The notes under the pieces: generated by a model | What the model saw: only the letters and a program-made list of their open reading frames with translations | Told to the model about the DNA's origin: nothing | Databases searched by the model: none | Source: Puniceibacterium confluentis | Lineage (GTDB): Bacteria > Pseudomonadota > Alphaproteobacteria > Rhodobacterales > Rhodobacteraceae | DNA: 64,000 nucleotides | Direction of reading: 5' to 3' | Assembly: GCF_007923445.1 (NCBI RefSeq) | Contig: NZ_VOJI01000011.1 | Location: forward strand, 121,551 to 185,550 | In this document: in pieces, positions 8,577 through 19,598 of the stretch | How the letters are laid out: each line of letters starts with the position of its first letter | Numbering within the stretch: position 1 is the first letter of the stretch | Position numbers and translations under genes: made by a program

Positions 8577-8609
8577 GTCGGCGCCGCCCGGAGGCGGGGC
8601 GGCGCTGAC
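8577..8609. terminator. GC-rich hairpin between convergent genes
   Basis: A stem of about 13 bp (577-589 with 597-609, one G-U pair) and a 7-nt loop lies directly after the DUF6880 stop and just before the putA stop on the other strand. No U-tract follows on either side, so it may be a weak or Rho-assisted end or an mRNA 3' stabiliser. Confidence 0.4.
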
Positions 8610-8624
8610 TCGGGTCCGGCTGGT

Positions 8625-11600
8625 TCAGGAGGTGGTCGCCAGCAGGCTGGCATTGCCGCCCGCCGCCGTGGTGTCGATGCACAGGTGGCGCTCGATCACA
8701 TAGCGTTCGGGGGCGATCACTTCGGTCACCAGCGGCAGGATCGGTCCGTTGCGCCGCGATAGCGCGATCCGCAGGCTGCGGGTCCAGTCCGATGACCCGG
8801 CGGCGGCCACCACCGCGATGCCTTCGAGCGCTGTCAGCGTTTCGGCATCCACCGTGCCGTCCAGCGACACCACCGGCGCCCCCGCCGCGGACAGGGCCAC
8901 GGCCATCGACGACAGGGCCCCCGGCACCACGATCAGCGCGCCACAGCCGGCGCCGGTCGCCTGGATGGCCTGCGCCACGGCGATGTCCTGCGTCGGGCCA
9001 AGGCAGAGCACCATGCCCCTGGGGAACATCCGCAGGCGATTGCTTTCGCCGGTCGGGCCGGGCAGGGTCCGGGGCGACGTGTCGAAGGCGGCGGTCTCCG
9101 CCAGAGCCCGGCGCACCACTCCGCTGCGGCCGCTGAGGGCAGCGCGCAGGACCGAGACCTTGTCGCCCCGCGCCGCCCAGTTGCGGGCGTCGATCTGGGC
9201 AATCGCCCGTTCTATCGCGGTCTTGCCGGAGATCGGGCCCACGGGGGCAGGCAGGGTGTCGACCCGACCGGTGCGGCGGAACCTGCCGAGGTACAGCGGG
9301 CCGCCGGCTTTGGGGCCGGTGCCCGACAGACCTTCGCCGCCGAACGGCTGGCTGCCAACGATGGCGCCGATCTGGTTGCGGTTGACGTAGGTGTTGCCGA
9401 CATGGATGCGTTCGACGATCTGCTGCACCCGGTCGTCGATCCGGGTGTGCAGGCCGAACGTCAGCCCGTATTCCCGGGCGTTGATCGCATCGACCACCTT
9501 GTCGATGTCGCGCGCCCGGAAGGTGGCCACATGCAGCACCGGGCCGAATATCTCGCGCTCCATGTCCGCGATGCCGTTCACGCTGACCACCGCCGGGGTG
9601 ACATAGGTGCCGCCGGTCGGGGCGGGCAGGGACTTCATCAGCGTCCCGGCTTTTTCATGCCCGGCGATGTAGTCCATGATGCCCTGCTGCGCCTCGGCAT
9701 CAATCACCGGCGAGACGTCGACATCGGTGTTCCAGGGATCGCCGATCACCAGCGCCTCCATCGCTCCGTAGAGCATTTCGATCAGCCGGTCGCGCGCCTC
9801 TTCCTGGACGTACAGCATGCGCAGGGCCGAACAGCGCTGGCCCGCCGACTGGAACGACGAGATCAGGATGTCCCGCACCGCCTGTTCTGTGAGCGCGGTG
9901 GAATCGACGATCATCGCGTTCAGCCCGCCGGTTTCCGCGATCAGCACCGCATCCGGCCCGGCGTTGGCGGCCAGCGCCCGGTGGATGATCTGCGCCACCT
10001 CGGTCGAGCCGGTGAAACACACACCGGCGATGGCGGGCGAGGATGTCAGCGGCCCGCCCACGGTCGGCCCGTCGCCGGGCAGCAGTTGCAGCGCCGCCTC
10101 CGGCAGTCCCGCGTCGCGCATCAGTTGCACCGCGCGGGCGGCGATCATCGGCGTCTGTTCGGCGGGTTTGGCAAGCACCGCATTGCCTGCGGCGAGCGCC
10201 GCCGCGATCTGGCCGGTGAAAATCGCCAGCGGAAAGTTCCAGGGGCTGATGCAGACAAAGACACCGCGCGGGGTGCCGGGGTCCTCATCCTCCAGCCGCT
10301 CGGCCTCGTTTGCGTAATAGCGCAGGAAATCCACCGCCTCGCGCACCTCGGCGATGCCGTCCAGCAGCGTCTTGCCCGCCTCGCGGGTGGCGATGGCGGT
10401 GAGTTCCGCGATGTTGTCCTCGTATAGATCGGCGACACGGCGCAGGACATTGGCGCGTTCGCCCACCGGCACGGCGGACCAGTGCGCAAAGCCCGCCGGG
10501 GCGGCGTCGAGGGCCGCGGCGACCTCGTCCGCCGTGGTGTCCTGCACGGTGCCCACGACGCGGGTGCTGTCGGCTGGCGAATAGACCTCGCGCGCCTTGC
10601 CCTGCGGGGCCGGGTTGCCCGCGATCATCGGGCTGGCGGACCAGGTCGCACTGGCAAAGGCGTCGCGCGCCGACAGCAGCGGCAGGATTGATGCGGGTTC
10701 GTTGACGCGAAAGCCCCTGGAGTTCGGTCGCTCCGGCATGAACAGATCGCCCGGCAGGGATATCGTCGGGTTGGCGACCTGGCCGTTCAGGGCGCGCACC
10801 TCGGTCAGCGGATCGGTCGAGATCGCGGTCGACGGGATCGAGGTGTCGACAATCTGGTTCACGAAGGACGAATTCGCGCCGTTTTCCAGCAGGCGGCGCA
10901 CGAGATAGGCCAGCAGATCGCGGTGCGCCCCGACCGGCGCATAGATCCGGCAGCGGGTGCCTTCGCTCTCCTTGACGATGGCGTGCAGCGATTCCCCCAT
11001 GCCGTGCAGCCGCTGGAATTCAAAGCAGTCCCTGTCATTGCCCGCCATTGCGATCACCGCGGCGCAGGTGTGGGCGTTGTGGGTGGCAAACTGCGGATAG
11101 ATCCGGTCGCGCCGGTCCATCAGCATCTGCGCGCAGGCCATGTAAGAAGTGTCGGTGTTAATCTTGCGGGTGAACACCGGGAAACGTTCGACACCCAGCT
11201 CCTGCGCCAGCTTGATCTCGGTGTCCCAGTAGGCGCCTTTGACCAGACGCACCATGATCCGGCGGTCATAGCGTTCCGCCATGTCGTAGAGCGTTTCGAT
11301 CACCGGTGCCGCGCGACGGCCATAGGCCTGTACCACCACGCCGAAACCGTCCCAGCCCTTCAGGCCCTCGTCTGCCAGCATCGCCTCGATCACATCCAGC
11401 GACAGGTCAAGCCGGTCCTGCTCTTCGGCGTCGATGTTAAAGCCGATCTGCGCCCGGGCTGCCTGCCTTGCGAGATCCAGCGCACGGGGCAGCAGTTCGG
11501 CCAGGACCGTCGATCGGTGGGTGAATTCGTACCGGGGGTGCAGCGCCGACAGCTTGACCGAGATCCCGGGCGAGGAACGCACATCGCCCCTGGCCTGTTT

Positions 11601-12293
11601 GGCAATTGCTCCGATGGCCGAGGCATATGCCGCGTGATAGCGCACCGCGTCGGCATCGGTCCGGGCGGCTTCGCCCAGCATGTCGTATGAATAGGTGTAG
11701 CCCTTCTTCTCGAGCTCACGGGCGTTGCGCATCCCTTCGGCAATGGTCTGTCCCAACACGAACTGACGTCCGAGAATCTTCATCGACTGGCCGACGGCGG
11801 TGCGTACCACCGGCTCGCCCAGGCGCTTTACCACCCCGCGCAGAACCCGGGCCGGGGCGCGGGGGTCATCATCCAGAACCCGGCCCGTCAGCATCAGCGC
11901 CCATGTCGAGGCATTGACCAGCGAGGACGAGGAATGGCCCAGATGCGCGCCCCAGTTGGACGGCGCGATCTTGTCCTCGATCAGGTCGTCGATGGTTTCG
12001 GCGTCCGGCACCCGCAACAGGGCTTCGGCCAGACACATGAGTCCGACGCCCTCCTCGGTGGATAGGCCATATTCGGCGAGGAACGCCTCCATCATCGACG
12101 GCGACGTCTCGCGCCGCACCCGGTCGACATAGCGTGCCCCGGCGGCGGCAACCTTGGCGCGTTCGGCATCCGTCAGTTTGATGCGGGCCGCAAGCGCCTC
12201 GATCATCGTGGCTTCGTCCGCGGTATAATTGGCGCGGACCTGCTGGCGGAACGGATTGGCGGCGGCATAGTCGCGCGGGGCGGTGGCGGTCAT
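8625..12293 (-). CDS. putA: Bifunctional proline dehydrogenase / L-glutamate gamma-semialdehyde dehydrogenase
   Basis: The 1222-aa trifunctional-family PutA oxidises proline to glutamate in two steps. The FAD-dependent PRODH barrel lies at about residues 150-470 (RLVKGAYWDTEIK, GMGESLHAI, YAPVGAHRDLLAYLVRRLLENGANSSF). The NAD-dependent aldehyde dehydrogenase lies at about 560-1050, with Glu in ETGGLNA near 787 and the catalytic Cys in GQRCSALR near 821. A C-terminal extension follows. The N-terminus starts in the helical arm, without the ribbon-helix-helix DNA-binding domain of E. coli PutA, so this protein should not repress its own gene. No putR-type (Lrp family) regulator is adjacent. An AGGAG site supports the start at 12293. 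Confidence 0.96.
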   Translation of the reverse strand: MTATAPRDYAAANPFRQQVRANYTADEATMIEALAARIKLTDAERAKVAAAGARYVDRVRRETSPSMMEAFLAEYGLSTEEGVGLMCLAEALLRVPDAETIDDLIEDKIAPSNWGAHLGHSSSSLVNASTWALMLTGRVLDDDPRAPARVLRGVVKRLGEPVVRTAVGQSMKILGRQFVLGQTIAEGMRNARELEKKGYTYSYDMLGEAARTDADAVRYHAAYASAIGAIAKQARGDVRSSPGISVKLSALHPRYEFTHRSTVLAELLPRALDLARQAARAQIGFNIDAEEQDRLDLSLDVIEAMLADEGLKGWDGFGVVVQAYGRRAAPVIETLYDMAERYDRRIMVRLVKGAYWDTEIKLAQELGVERFPVFTRKINTDTSYMACAQMLMDRRDRIYPQFATHNAHTCAAVIAMAGNDRDCFEFQRLHGMGESLHAIVKESEGTRCRIYAPVGAHRDLLAYLVRRLLENGANSSFVNQIVDTSIPSTAISTDPLTEVRALNGQVANPTISLPGDLFMPERPNSRGFRVNEPASILPLLSARDAFASATWSASPMIAGNPAPQGKAREVYSPADSTRVVGTVQDTTADEVAAALDAAPAGFAHWSAVPVGERANVLRRVADLYEDNIAELTAIATREAGKTLLDGIAEVREAVDFLRYYANEAERLEDEDPGTPRGVFVCISPWNFPLAIFTGQIAAALAAGNAVLAKPAEQTPMIAARAVQLMRDAGLPEAALQLLPGDGPTVGGPLTSSPAIAGVCFTGSTEVAQIIHRALAANAGPDAVLIAETGGLNAMIVDSTALTEQAVRDILISSFQSAGQRCSALRMLYVQEEARDRLIEMLYGAMEALVIGDPWNTDVDVSPVIDAEAQQGIMDYIAGHEKAGTLMKSLPAPTGGTYVTPAVVSVNGIADMEREIFGPVLHVATFRARDIDKVVDAINAREYGLTFGLHTRIDDRVQQIVERIHVGNTYVNRNQIGAIVGSQPFGGEGLSGTGPKAGGPLYLGRFRRTGRVDTLPAPVGPISGKTAIERAIAQIDARNWAARGDKVSVLRAALSGRSGVVRRALAETAAFDTSPRTLPGPTGESNRLRMFPRGMVLCLGPTQDIAVAQAIQATGAGCGALIVVPGALSSMAVALSAAGAPVVSLDGTVDAETLTALEGIAVVAAAGSSDWTRSLRIALSRRNGPILPLVTEVIAPERYVIERHLCIDTTAAGGNASLLATTS

Positions 12294-12402
12294 GAATGCA
12301 CTCTCCTGAGTAGAACGAAGCGGTCCGCTGCGGGCGGCCGACCTTCATTTCCGGAAACGCTAAACTGAAGCGATGCGGATGCAAGCCTTGGCTTGTGTGC
12401 CG

Positions 12403-12431
12403 GTATCAATACGGGAAATGTGACAAGTCAA
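12403..12431 (-). promoter_or_regulatory. Sigma-70-type promoter for putA
   Basis: On the minus strand, TTGACT (12431-12426), a 17-bp spacer and TGATAC (12408-12403) lie about 110 bp before the putA start. A short inverted repeat (AAGCC/GGCTT, near 12383-12394) lies in the resulting leader. Confidence 0.5.
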
Positions 12432-12485
12432 AGCGAAAATCGCATTATGTTCGTCCTGAGAAACCGCCTGTTTTCAGTCGGCCCT

Positions 12486-13406
12486 TCAAGCGCCGTTGGA
12501 CGTCGGCACCGGTGAATCAGGGGCCAGGCTGGCAGCGAGTCCTTTGGCGAGAGCGGCCAGTTCCTGTGCCAGCGGTGTGGATTTGCGCCAGATCATGCCC
12601 ACGGTGCGGGTCGGCTGCGGATCCTCAAAGCGGCCAATCACCACCGGTGCCGACCGCGCCTCGGCTGAAATTGCCATCTCGGGCAGCAGAGTAACGCCAA
12701 TCCCGGCGCCGACCATCTGCACCAGCGTCGACAACGAGGAGGCATCGAGCCCGTATTTTGCCCGCCCTGCGGCAATATCGCAGAACGACAAGGCCTGATC
12801 GCGAAAGCAATGCCCTTCTTCCAGCAGCAACAGCCGCATTTCGCGCAGGGACTCGCGGTCGGGCATCGGACGGCCGCCATCATCCCAGTGACGCACCAGC
12901 ACGAAGGCTTCGGTGAACAGGGCCACTTCGGTGAGCGACGGCTCCGAGACCGGCAGCGCAACGATGGCGGTGTCCAGGTGACCTTCTTCCAGCTCGGCGA
13001 TCAGCTTGGGCGTGGTGGTTTCACGGATATGAATGTCGAGCGAGGGCCAGTTTCGGGTCAGGCTGCGGATCATTGCGGGCACAAGGTAGGGGGCGATGGT
13101 CGGAATCACACCGATGCGCAACCGCCCCGACAGCCCGCCCTGTGACAGACGCGCCAGATCGTCGAGCTCGTCGACCTTGCGCAGGATCTCCCGCGCTCGG
13201 ATGGCGAATTCGCTCCCGAACGGGGTGAGCCGCACCGAGCGCGGGCCGCGTTCGAACAGCGACACCGACAGGCCGGCCTCCAACTCGCGAATCTGCACCG
13301 ACAGCGCCGGCTGCGATATCGCGGACGCCTCGGCGGCATGGCCAAAATGGCCGTGTCGGGCCAGAGCCTCGAAATAACGCAGCTGTTTGAGGGTGATGTT
13401 GGCCAT
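12486..13406 (-). CDS. oxyR: Hydrogen peroxide-inducible LysR-type activator OxyR
   Basis: The 306-aa LysR-type regulator has an N-terminal winged helix-turn-helix (residues 3-62, ending ISQPALSVQIRELEAGL) and a periplasmic-binding-like sensor domain. The peroxide-sensing motif EEGHCFRDQALSFC places Cys near 197 and 206, matching the E. coli OxyR Cys199/Cys208 disulfide pair. ITLLP wording in the C-terminal half (GIGVTLLPEMAI) also fits OxyR. It is divergent from katG across 142 bp, the classic target arrangement, and so very probably controls katG and itself. Confidence 0.94.
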   Translation of the reverse strand: MANITLKQLRYFEALARHGHFGHAAEASAISQPALSVQIRELEAGLSVSLFERGPRSVRLTPFGSEFAIRAREILRKVDELDDLARLSQGGLSGRLRIGVIPTIAPYLVPAMIRSLTRNWPSLDIHIRETTTPKLIAELEEGHLDTAIVALPVSEPSLTEVALFTEAFVLVRHWDDGGRPMPDRESLREMRLLLLEEGHCFRDQALSFCDIAAGRAKYGLDASSLSTLVQMVGAGIGVTLLPEMAISAEARSAPVVIGRFEDPQPTRTVGMIWRKSTPLAQELAALAKGLAASLAPDSPVPTSNGA

Positions 13407-13470
13407 AACTTCAGATTATCGCCGGCATATGTAAATGCAACTTAAATCAATCGCTGACCCCTGCTATACG
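13407..13470 (+). promoter_or_regulatory. katG promoter and presumed OxyR-binding region
   Basis: TTAAAT (13442-13447), a 17-bp spacer and TATACG (13465-13470) make a plausible katG promoter with a weak -35, as expected for an activator-dependent promoter. The AT-rich stretch 13410-13447 just upstream, between the two divergent starts, is the likely OxyR footprint. I cannot define the tandem half-sites confidently. Confidence 0.5.
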
Positions 13471-13500
13471 GTCCCGGTAACACCATCGCCAAAGCGGTGA

Positions 13501-15777
<2,277 letters not shown>

Positions 15778-15816
15778 GGTCGCAGGCCCGGTTGCGGGCT
15801 CATCGTGAAAACCATC

Positions 15817-15844
15817 AAAAGCGGCCGTCCCTGCGGCCGCTTTT
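15817..15844. terminator. Bidirectional intrinsic terminator between katG and the oxidoreductase gene
   Basis: A perfect 11-bp stem AAAAGCGGCCG (15817-15827) pairs with CGGCCGCTTTT (15834-15844) around a 6-nt loop. The A and T tracts allow it to work in both directions for the two convergent genes. Confidence 0.85.
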
Positions 15845-15855
15845 GTCGTGCCGCC

Positions 15856-16800
15856 CTAACGGGACGGGAACACTTCGTAACCAGAGGCTTCGGGTTCGTC
15901 GTCGATCAGTGTGCGCGGAAAGCCGTCGGCCAGAACCTTCAGGCCGGTGGCCTCTTCCAGCCGTTCGATGATGCGGTCCGACTGCGCCCGGCTGCCATAG
16001 CGGCGCGCCCCGTCCTGCATGATGGCGATCACCTGCGGGGACAGCTCAAGCGGCACGCCGGCGGCCTCCGCGAGCGCCTGGAACAGGCCGATGTCCTTGA
16101 GCACGAGATCCATGGTGAAATCCACGTCCCGTGCGCCCGACAGGATCAGCTGGCTTTCGGTTTCATGCACGAATGAGGTGCCGGACGAGATCCGGATCGC
16201 CTCGTAGGTGGTGGCCATGTCCAGCCCCTGCGCCTGCATCGTGACCAGCGCCTCGCACAGGGTCAGCAGGTTGGCCGTGGCCAGGTAGTTTGTCATCACC
16301 TTCAGCTTTGACGCGGTGCCGACAGGACCGGTGTGCAGCACCCGCCGCCCCAGGATGGTGAGCAGCGGCAACACCTGTTCAAAGGCCGTGCGCTCGCAGC
16401 CCGCAAAGATCGAGATATTGCCGGTTGCTGCCCGGTGACAGCCACCCGACACCGGGCATTCCACCGCCAGCGCCCCGGTTGCCGCGACGCGCGCCGCCTG
16501 ATCGACGATCTGCACCGGGTCGGTCGTTGACATTTCAAGCCAGATTTTTCCGGGTTCCATTTCCGGCAGCATCTGCGCCAGGACCGTCTCGGACGCGGCC
16601 GGGCTGGGCAGGCTGGTGATCACCACGTCACAGGCGCGCATCATCGCGCCCGGGTCGGCGGCGGTCGACGCGCCGCGGGCCACAAAATCGGCAACCGGGG
16701 CCGGGTCGCGGTCCAGCACCGCAAGCGCGATGCCGTTGCGCAGCAGGCTGCCTGCCAGCTTGGCGCCGACCGCGCCCAATCCGATGAAACCTACCTGCAT
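15856..16800 (-). CDS. NAD(P)-dependent beta-hydroxyacid dehydrogenase (3-hydroxyisobutyrate dehydrogenase-like)
   Basis: The 314-aa protein starts MQVGFIGLGAVGAKLAG, a Rossmann GxGxxG at residues 6-12. It carries the family substrate-binding signature VECPVSGG near residues 115-122, and the catalytic Lys in GTASKLKVMTNYL near 170. This superfamily includes 3-hydroxyisobutyrate, tartronate semialdehyde and glyoxylate/succinate semialdehyde reductases, and the substrate cannot be chosen from sequence. An upstream open frame exists, but ATG 16800 fits the fold exactly. It lies 135 bp downstream of the dipeptidase gene in the same direction and could be read from the Dpp operon. Confidence 0.85.
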   Translation of the reverse strand: MQVGFIGLGAVGAKLAGSLLRNGIALAVLDRDPAPVADFVARGASTAADPGAMMRACDVVITSLPSPAASETVLAQMLPEMEPGKIWLEMSTTDPVQIVDQAARVAATGALAVECPVSGGCHRAATGNISIFAGCERTAFEQVLPLLTILGRRVLHTGPVGTASKLKVMTNYLATANLLTLCEALVTMQAQGLDMATTYEAIRISSGTSFVHETESQLILSGARDVDFTMDLVLKDIGLFQALAEAAGVPLELSPQVIAIMQDGARRYGSRAQSDRIIERLEEATGLKVLADGFPRTLIDDEPEASGYEVFPSR

Positions 16801-16915
16801 GCTCTGTGCCCCTGTCTGTGCAGGGGCAGGGTGGGCCGTGCGCCCGGCCGTTGTCCGCTCCGAAACCGACGCCTGAGAGCGCAATTGCACGCGCCCGCGG
16901 GCGTCAGTCCGGCAC

Positions 16916-16935
16916 GCCCCCGGCATGGCGGGGGC
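16916..16935 (-). terminator. Hairpin directly after the dipeptidase gene
   Basis: GCCCCCG (16916-16922) pairs with CGGGGGC (16929-16935) around a 6-nt loop, starting one base after the dipeptidase stop. There is no U-run after it on the minus strand, so it is more likely a 3'-end stabiliser or attenuator of read-through than a full terminator. Confidence 0.4.
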
Positions 16936-17991
16936 TCAGAGGGTGCGTTCCAGAACCGACATCCAGTTGCCGTGCGCCAGCTTGGTCAGCAGGGCATCGT
17001 CGTACCCATGCCCGCGCAGCGCCTGCATCAGCCCCGGCAGCCCGGCGACGTCACTGATATCCCGCGGCACCGTTGCCCCGTCAAAGTCAGAGCCAAAGCC
17101 GACATGATCCTCGCCCAGGTGCGCAATCAGATGGTCCAGATGCTGCAGCACCGGCTCCAACGACATGTCGGCCGAGCGCTTGCCGTCCGGGCGCAGGAAA
17201 CAGGTGGCAAAGTTCAGACCGACCATGCCGCCACTGTCACGGATCACGGCAAGCTGGCGGTCTGTCAGATTGCGCGCCCCCGGTGTTACGGCATGGGCGT
17301 TGGAGTGGGTGGCGACCAGCGGCGCGTCGGAAATCCGCGCCACGTCGTCAAAACCCTTTTCGTTGAGATGCGACAGGTCCACCAGAATGCGCAATTGGTT
17401 GCACAGCCGCACCAGATCCTTGCCCGCCCCTGTCAGCCCGTCACCGGTGTCCGGCCCCGAGGGGTAGGCAAAGGGCACGCCGTGTCCAAAGACCGTCGGG
17501 CGGCTCCAGACCGGCCCGACCGACCGCAGGCCCATGGCGTGGAATACATAAAGCGCGTCGAGATCTTCGCCGATAGGCTCGGCCCCTTCGAAGTGCATCA
17601 GCGCGGCGACGACGCCGGCGGCCAGGCAATCGCGCAGCTCCTGGGCGGTGCGGCAGATCCTGAAGGCGCCCTGCGCGGCCCGCTCCATCCACAACAGGTG
17701 ACCCGCCATCTGCAGCGCAATGTTCTGGGCGTGGTCGATATGCACCGGCTTCGGCAGCTCGAGCTGGTATGGCGGATTGTCCATCAGCGCATCGACATCG
17801 CCGAGACCTTCGGGGGAGGGGATGTAAATCGCGAAAAAACCGCCGGCGAATCCGCCCGCCCGCATCCGCGGCAGGTCAAGATGGCCGGTGCCGTCGCCCT
17901 TCAGCCAGATCGCATGACGCCGTGCGGGATCGCGCAGCAGCCGCAGCAGGAAGTCGTTGTGGCCATCAAAGACCGGAAATTCTGAGGACAC
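16936..17991 (-). CDS. Membrane dipeptidase (peptidase family M19)
   Basis: The 351-aa zinc dipeptidase of the renal dipeptidase family has metal ligands in FDGHND (residues 8-13, HxD), the bridging Glu in MHFEGAEP, and His in LVDLSHLN and ATHSNAHA. A catalytic Asp lies in GFGSDFDG. These enzymes hydrolyse dipeptides, including D-containing and dehydro forms. The start is GTG 17991, preceded by CAGGAG 6 nt away; no signal peptide is seen, so it is probably cytoplasmic. It lies 12 bp after the last ABC ATPase gene, so imported dipeptides would be cleaved by it. Confidence 0.92.
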   Translation of the reverse strand: MSSEFPVFDGHNDFLLRLLRDPARRHAIWLKGDGTGHLDLPRMRAGGFAGGFFAIYIPSPEGLGDVDALMDNPPYQLELPKPVHIDHAQNIALQMAGHLLWMERAAQGAFRICRTAQELRDCLAAGVVAALMHFEGAEPIGEDLDALYVFHAMGLRSVGPVWSRPTVFGHGVPFAYPSGPDTGDGLTGAGKDLVRLCNQLRILVDLSHLNEKGFDDVARISDAPLVATHSNAHAVTPGARNLTDRQLAVIRDSGGMVGLNFATCFLRPDGKRSADMSLEPVLQHLDHLIAHLGEDHVGFGSDFDGATVPRDISDVAGLPGLMQALRGHGYDDALLTKLAHGNWMSVLERTL

Positions 17992-18003
17992 GTCGGGCTC
18001 CTG

Positions 18004-18768
18004 TCAGCTCGGGGTCGGCGGTTGGAACCCGCTGCTGGCGCGCAGCAGATCCTTTGTGTAATCCTGCTGCGCCGCCTTGTGTTGCAGGGCACTGCGGGTC
18101 AGTTCCTCGACCACAAGACCGTGCTGCATGACGATCAGCCGCTCGCACATATGCGCAACCACGGCCAGATCGTGGCTGACCAGAAGATAGGTGAGACCGC
18201 GCCGGGCCCGCAGATCGTCGAGCAGGTTCAGCACCTCGGCCTGAATCGAGGCATCCAGCGCCGAGGTCGGCTCGTCCAGCAGCAGCACGCTGGGTTCAAG
18301 GATCAGCGCCCGGGCGATGGCGACGCGCTGGCGCTGCCCGCCCGATAGCTGGTGCGGGAAACGGAAGCGAAAGCCGGTGCCGAGGCCGACATCGTTCAGC
18401 GCCTGCGCGATACGGTCTTCGACATCTGCAAAGCCGTGAATGGCCAGCGGCTCGGACAGCACCTTGTCCACCGTGTGGCGCGGATGCAGCGAGGCATAGG
18501 GATCCTGGAACACCATCTGCACATTGCGGTAGAACTCGGCAGAGCGGGGTGTGTCGACGGGCGCCCCGTCAATGCGCACCCTGCCGCCGCTGATCGGTGC
18601 AAGACCGCAGATTGCGCGCAGAACCGTGGATTTTCCCGAACCGGATTCACCGACAATGCCAAAGCTTTCGCCGCGCGCCACGTCAAAGCTGACACCGCGC
18701 ACCGCGCGCACCGTGTCGCGGCCGTGGCCGAAGGTGACCTCGAGCCCGTCGCAGGAGACCAGACTCAC
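18004..18768 (-). CDS. Dipeptide/oligopeptide ABC importer ATPase (DppF-like)
   Basis: The 254-aa nucleotide-binding subunit has Walker A GESGSGKST, the signature LSGGQRQRVAIARAL, Walker B VLLLDEPTSALD and a switch His in LLVSHD. I choose GTG 18768 because it gives a 4-bp GTGA overlap with the previous stop, like most junctions of this operon; GTG 18777 is an alternative. The protein is short for the OppF/DppF type, but the C-terminal oligopeptide-transporter region (LQHKAAQQDYTKDLL) is present. It energises peptide import together with the adjacent ATPase. Confidence 0.93.
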   Translation of the reverse strand: MSLVSCDGLEVTFGHGRDTVRAVRGVSFDVARGESFGIVGESGSGKSTVLRAICGLAPISGGRVRIDGAPVDTPRSAEFYRNVQMVFQDPYASLHPRHTVDKVLSEPLAIHGFADVEDRIAQALNDVGLGTGFRFRFPHQLSGGQRQRVAIARALILEPSVLLLDEPTSALDASIQAEVLNLLDDLRARRGLTYLLVSHDLAVVAHMCERLIVMQHGLVVEELTRSALQHKAAQQDYTKDLLRASSGFQPPTPS

Positions 18769-19598
18769 GCCAGCCACGCCGGATCACGTTTCAGGGTCGG
18801 CAGCGGCCGCTGACCGCCGTCGATCTGCGGCAGGCAGTTCAGCAGGCCACGGGTGTAGGGGTGTTGTGCGTTGTGCAATTCGCTTGCCTTCAGTTCCTCG
18901 ACCATGCGGCCGGCATACATCACCAGCACCCTGTCGCAGAACGAGGACACCAGCCGCAGGTCATGGCTGATGAAGATCAGCCCCATGCCGCGCTGGGTCA
19001 CCAGATCGTCCAGGATGCGCAGCACGTCCAGCTGCACGGTGACGTCGAGCGCCGAGGTCGGCTCGTCCGCGATCAGCAGGTCCGGTTCGGTGATCAGCAT
19101 CATGGCGATCATCGCGCGCTGCCCCATGCCGCCCGAAAGCTCGTGCGGGTAGGCGTTGTAGACGCGCTCGGGGTTGCGGATCTGCACCGCCTCCAGCATC
19201 GCCATGGCGCGGTCCTTCGCCTCGCGTTTCGGGGCGTTGTCCTGACGGCGAAAGGCCTCGACGATCTGGCGGCCGATCGTCATCACCGGATTGAGCGAGA
19301 ATTTGGGATCCTGCATCACCATGCTCATCCGCCGCCCGCGCAGCCTGCGCCATGTGGCGGCGCTGGCGCCGCGCAGGTCAATGCCGTCGAATTCCAGCCG
19401 CTGCGCGGTGACGCGGCCCGAGGGCGGGGTCAGGCCGAGAATGGCGCGCCCGGTCTGGGATTTGCCCGAGCCGCTTTCCCCGACGATGCCCAGCCGTTCG
19501 CGGCCCAGATCAAAGCTGACGCCGCGCACCACCTCGACCGGGCCGGAGCGGGACGGAAAGGCGATGCGCAGGTCTTTCACGTGCAGGATATCGCTCAT
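18765..19598 (-). CDS. Dipeptide/oligopeptide ABC importer ATPase (DppD-like)
   Basis: The 277-aa ATPase starts MSDILHVKDLRIAFPSRSG. It has Walker A GESGSGKSQ, signature LSGGMGQRAMIAMML, Walker B LLIADEPTSALDV, switch FISHDLRLV and the typical C-terminus YTRGLLNCLPQIDGG. In DppD proteins this C-terminal region usually carries cysteines for an Fe-S cluster; only one Cys is visible near it. It overlaps the upstream permease stop by 4 bp and the downstream ATPase start by 4 bp. Confidence 0.94.
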   Translation of the reverse strand: MSDILHVKDLRIAFPSRSGPVEVVRGVSFDLGRERLGIVGESGSGKSQTGRAILGLTPPSGRVTAQRLEFDGIDLRGASAATWRRLRGRRMSMVMQDPKFSLNPVMTIGRQIVEAFRRQDNAPKREAKDRAMAMLEAVQIRNPERVYNAYPHELSGGMGQRAMIAMMLITEPDLLIADEPTSALDVTVQLDVLRILDDLVTQRGMGLIFISHDLRLVSSFCDRVLVMYAGRMVEELKASELHNAQHPYTRGLLNCLPQIDGGQRPLPTLKRDPAWLA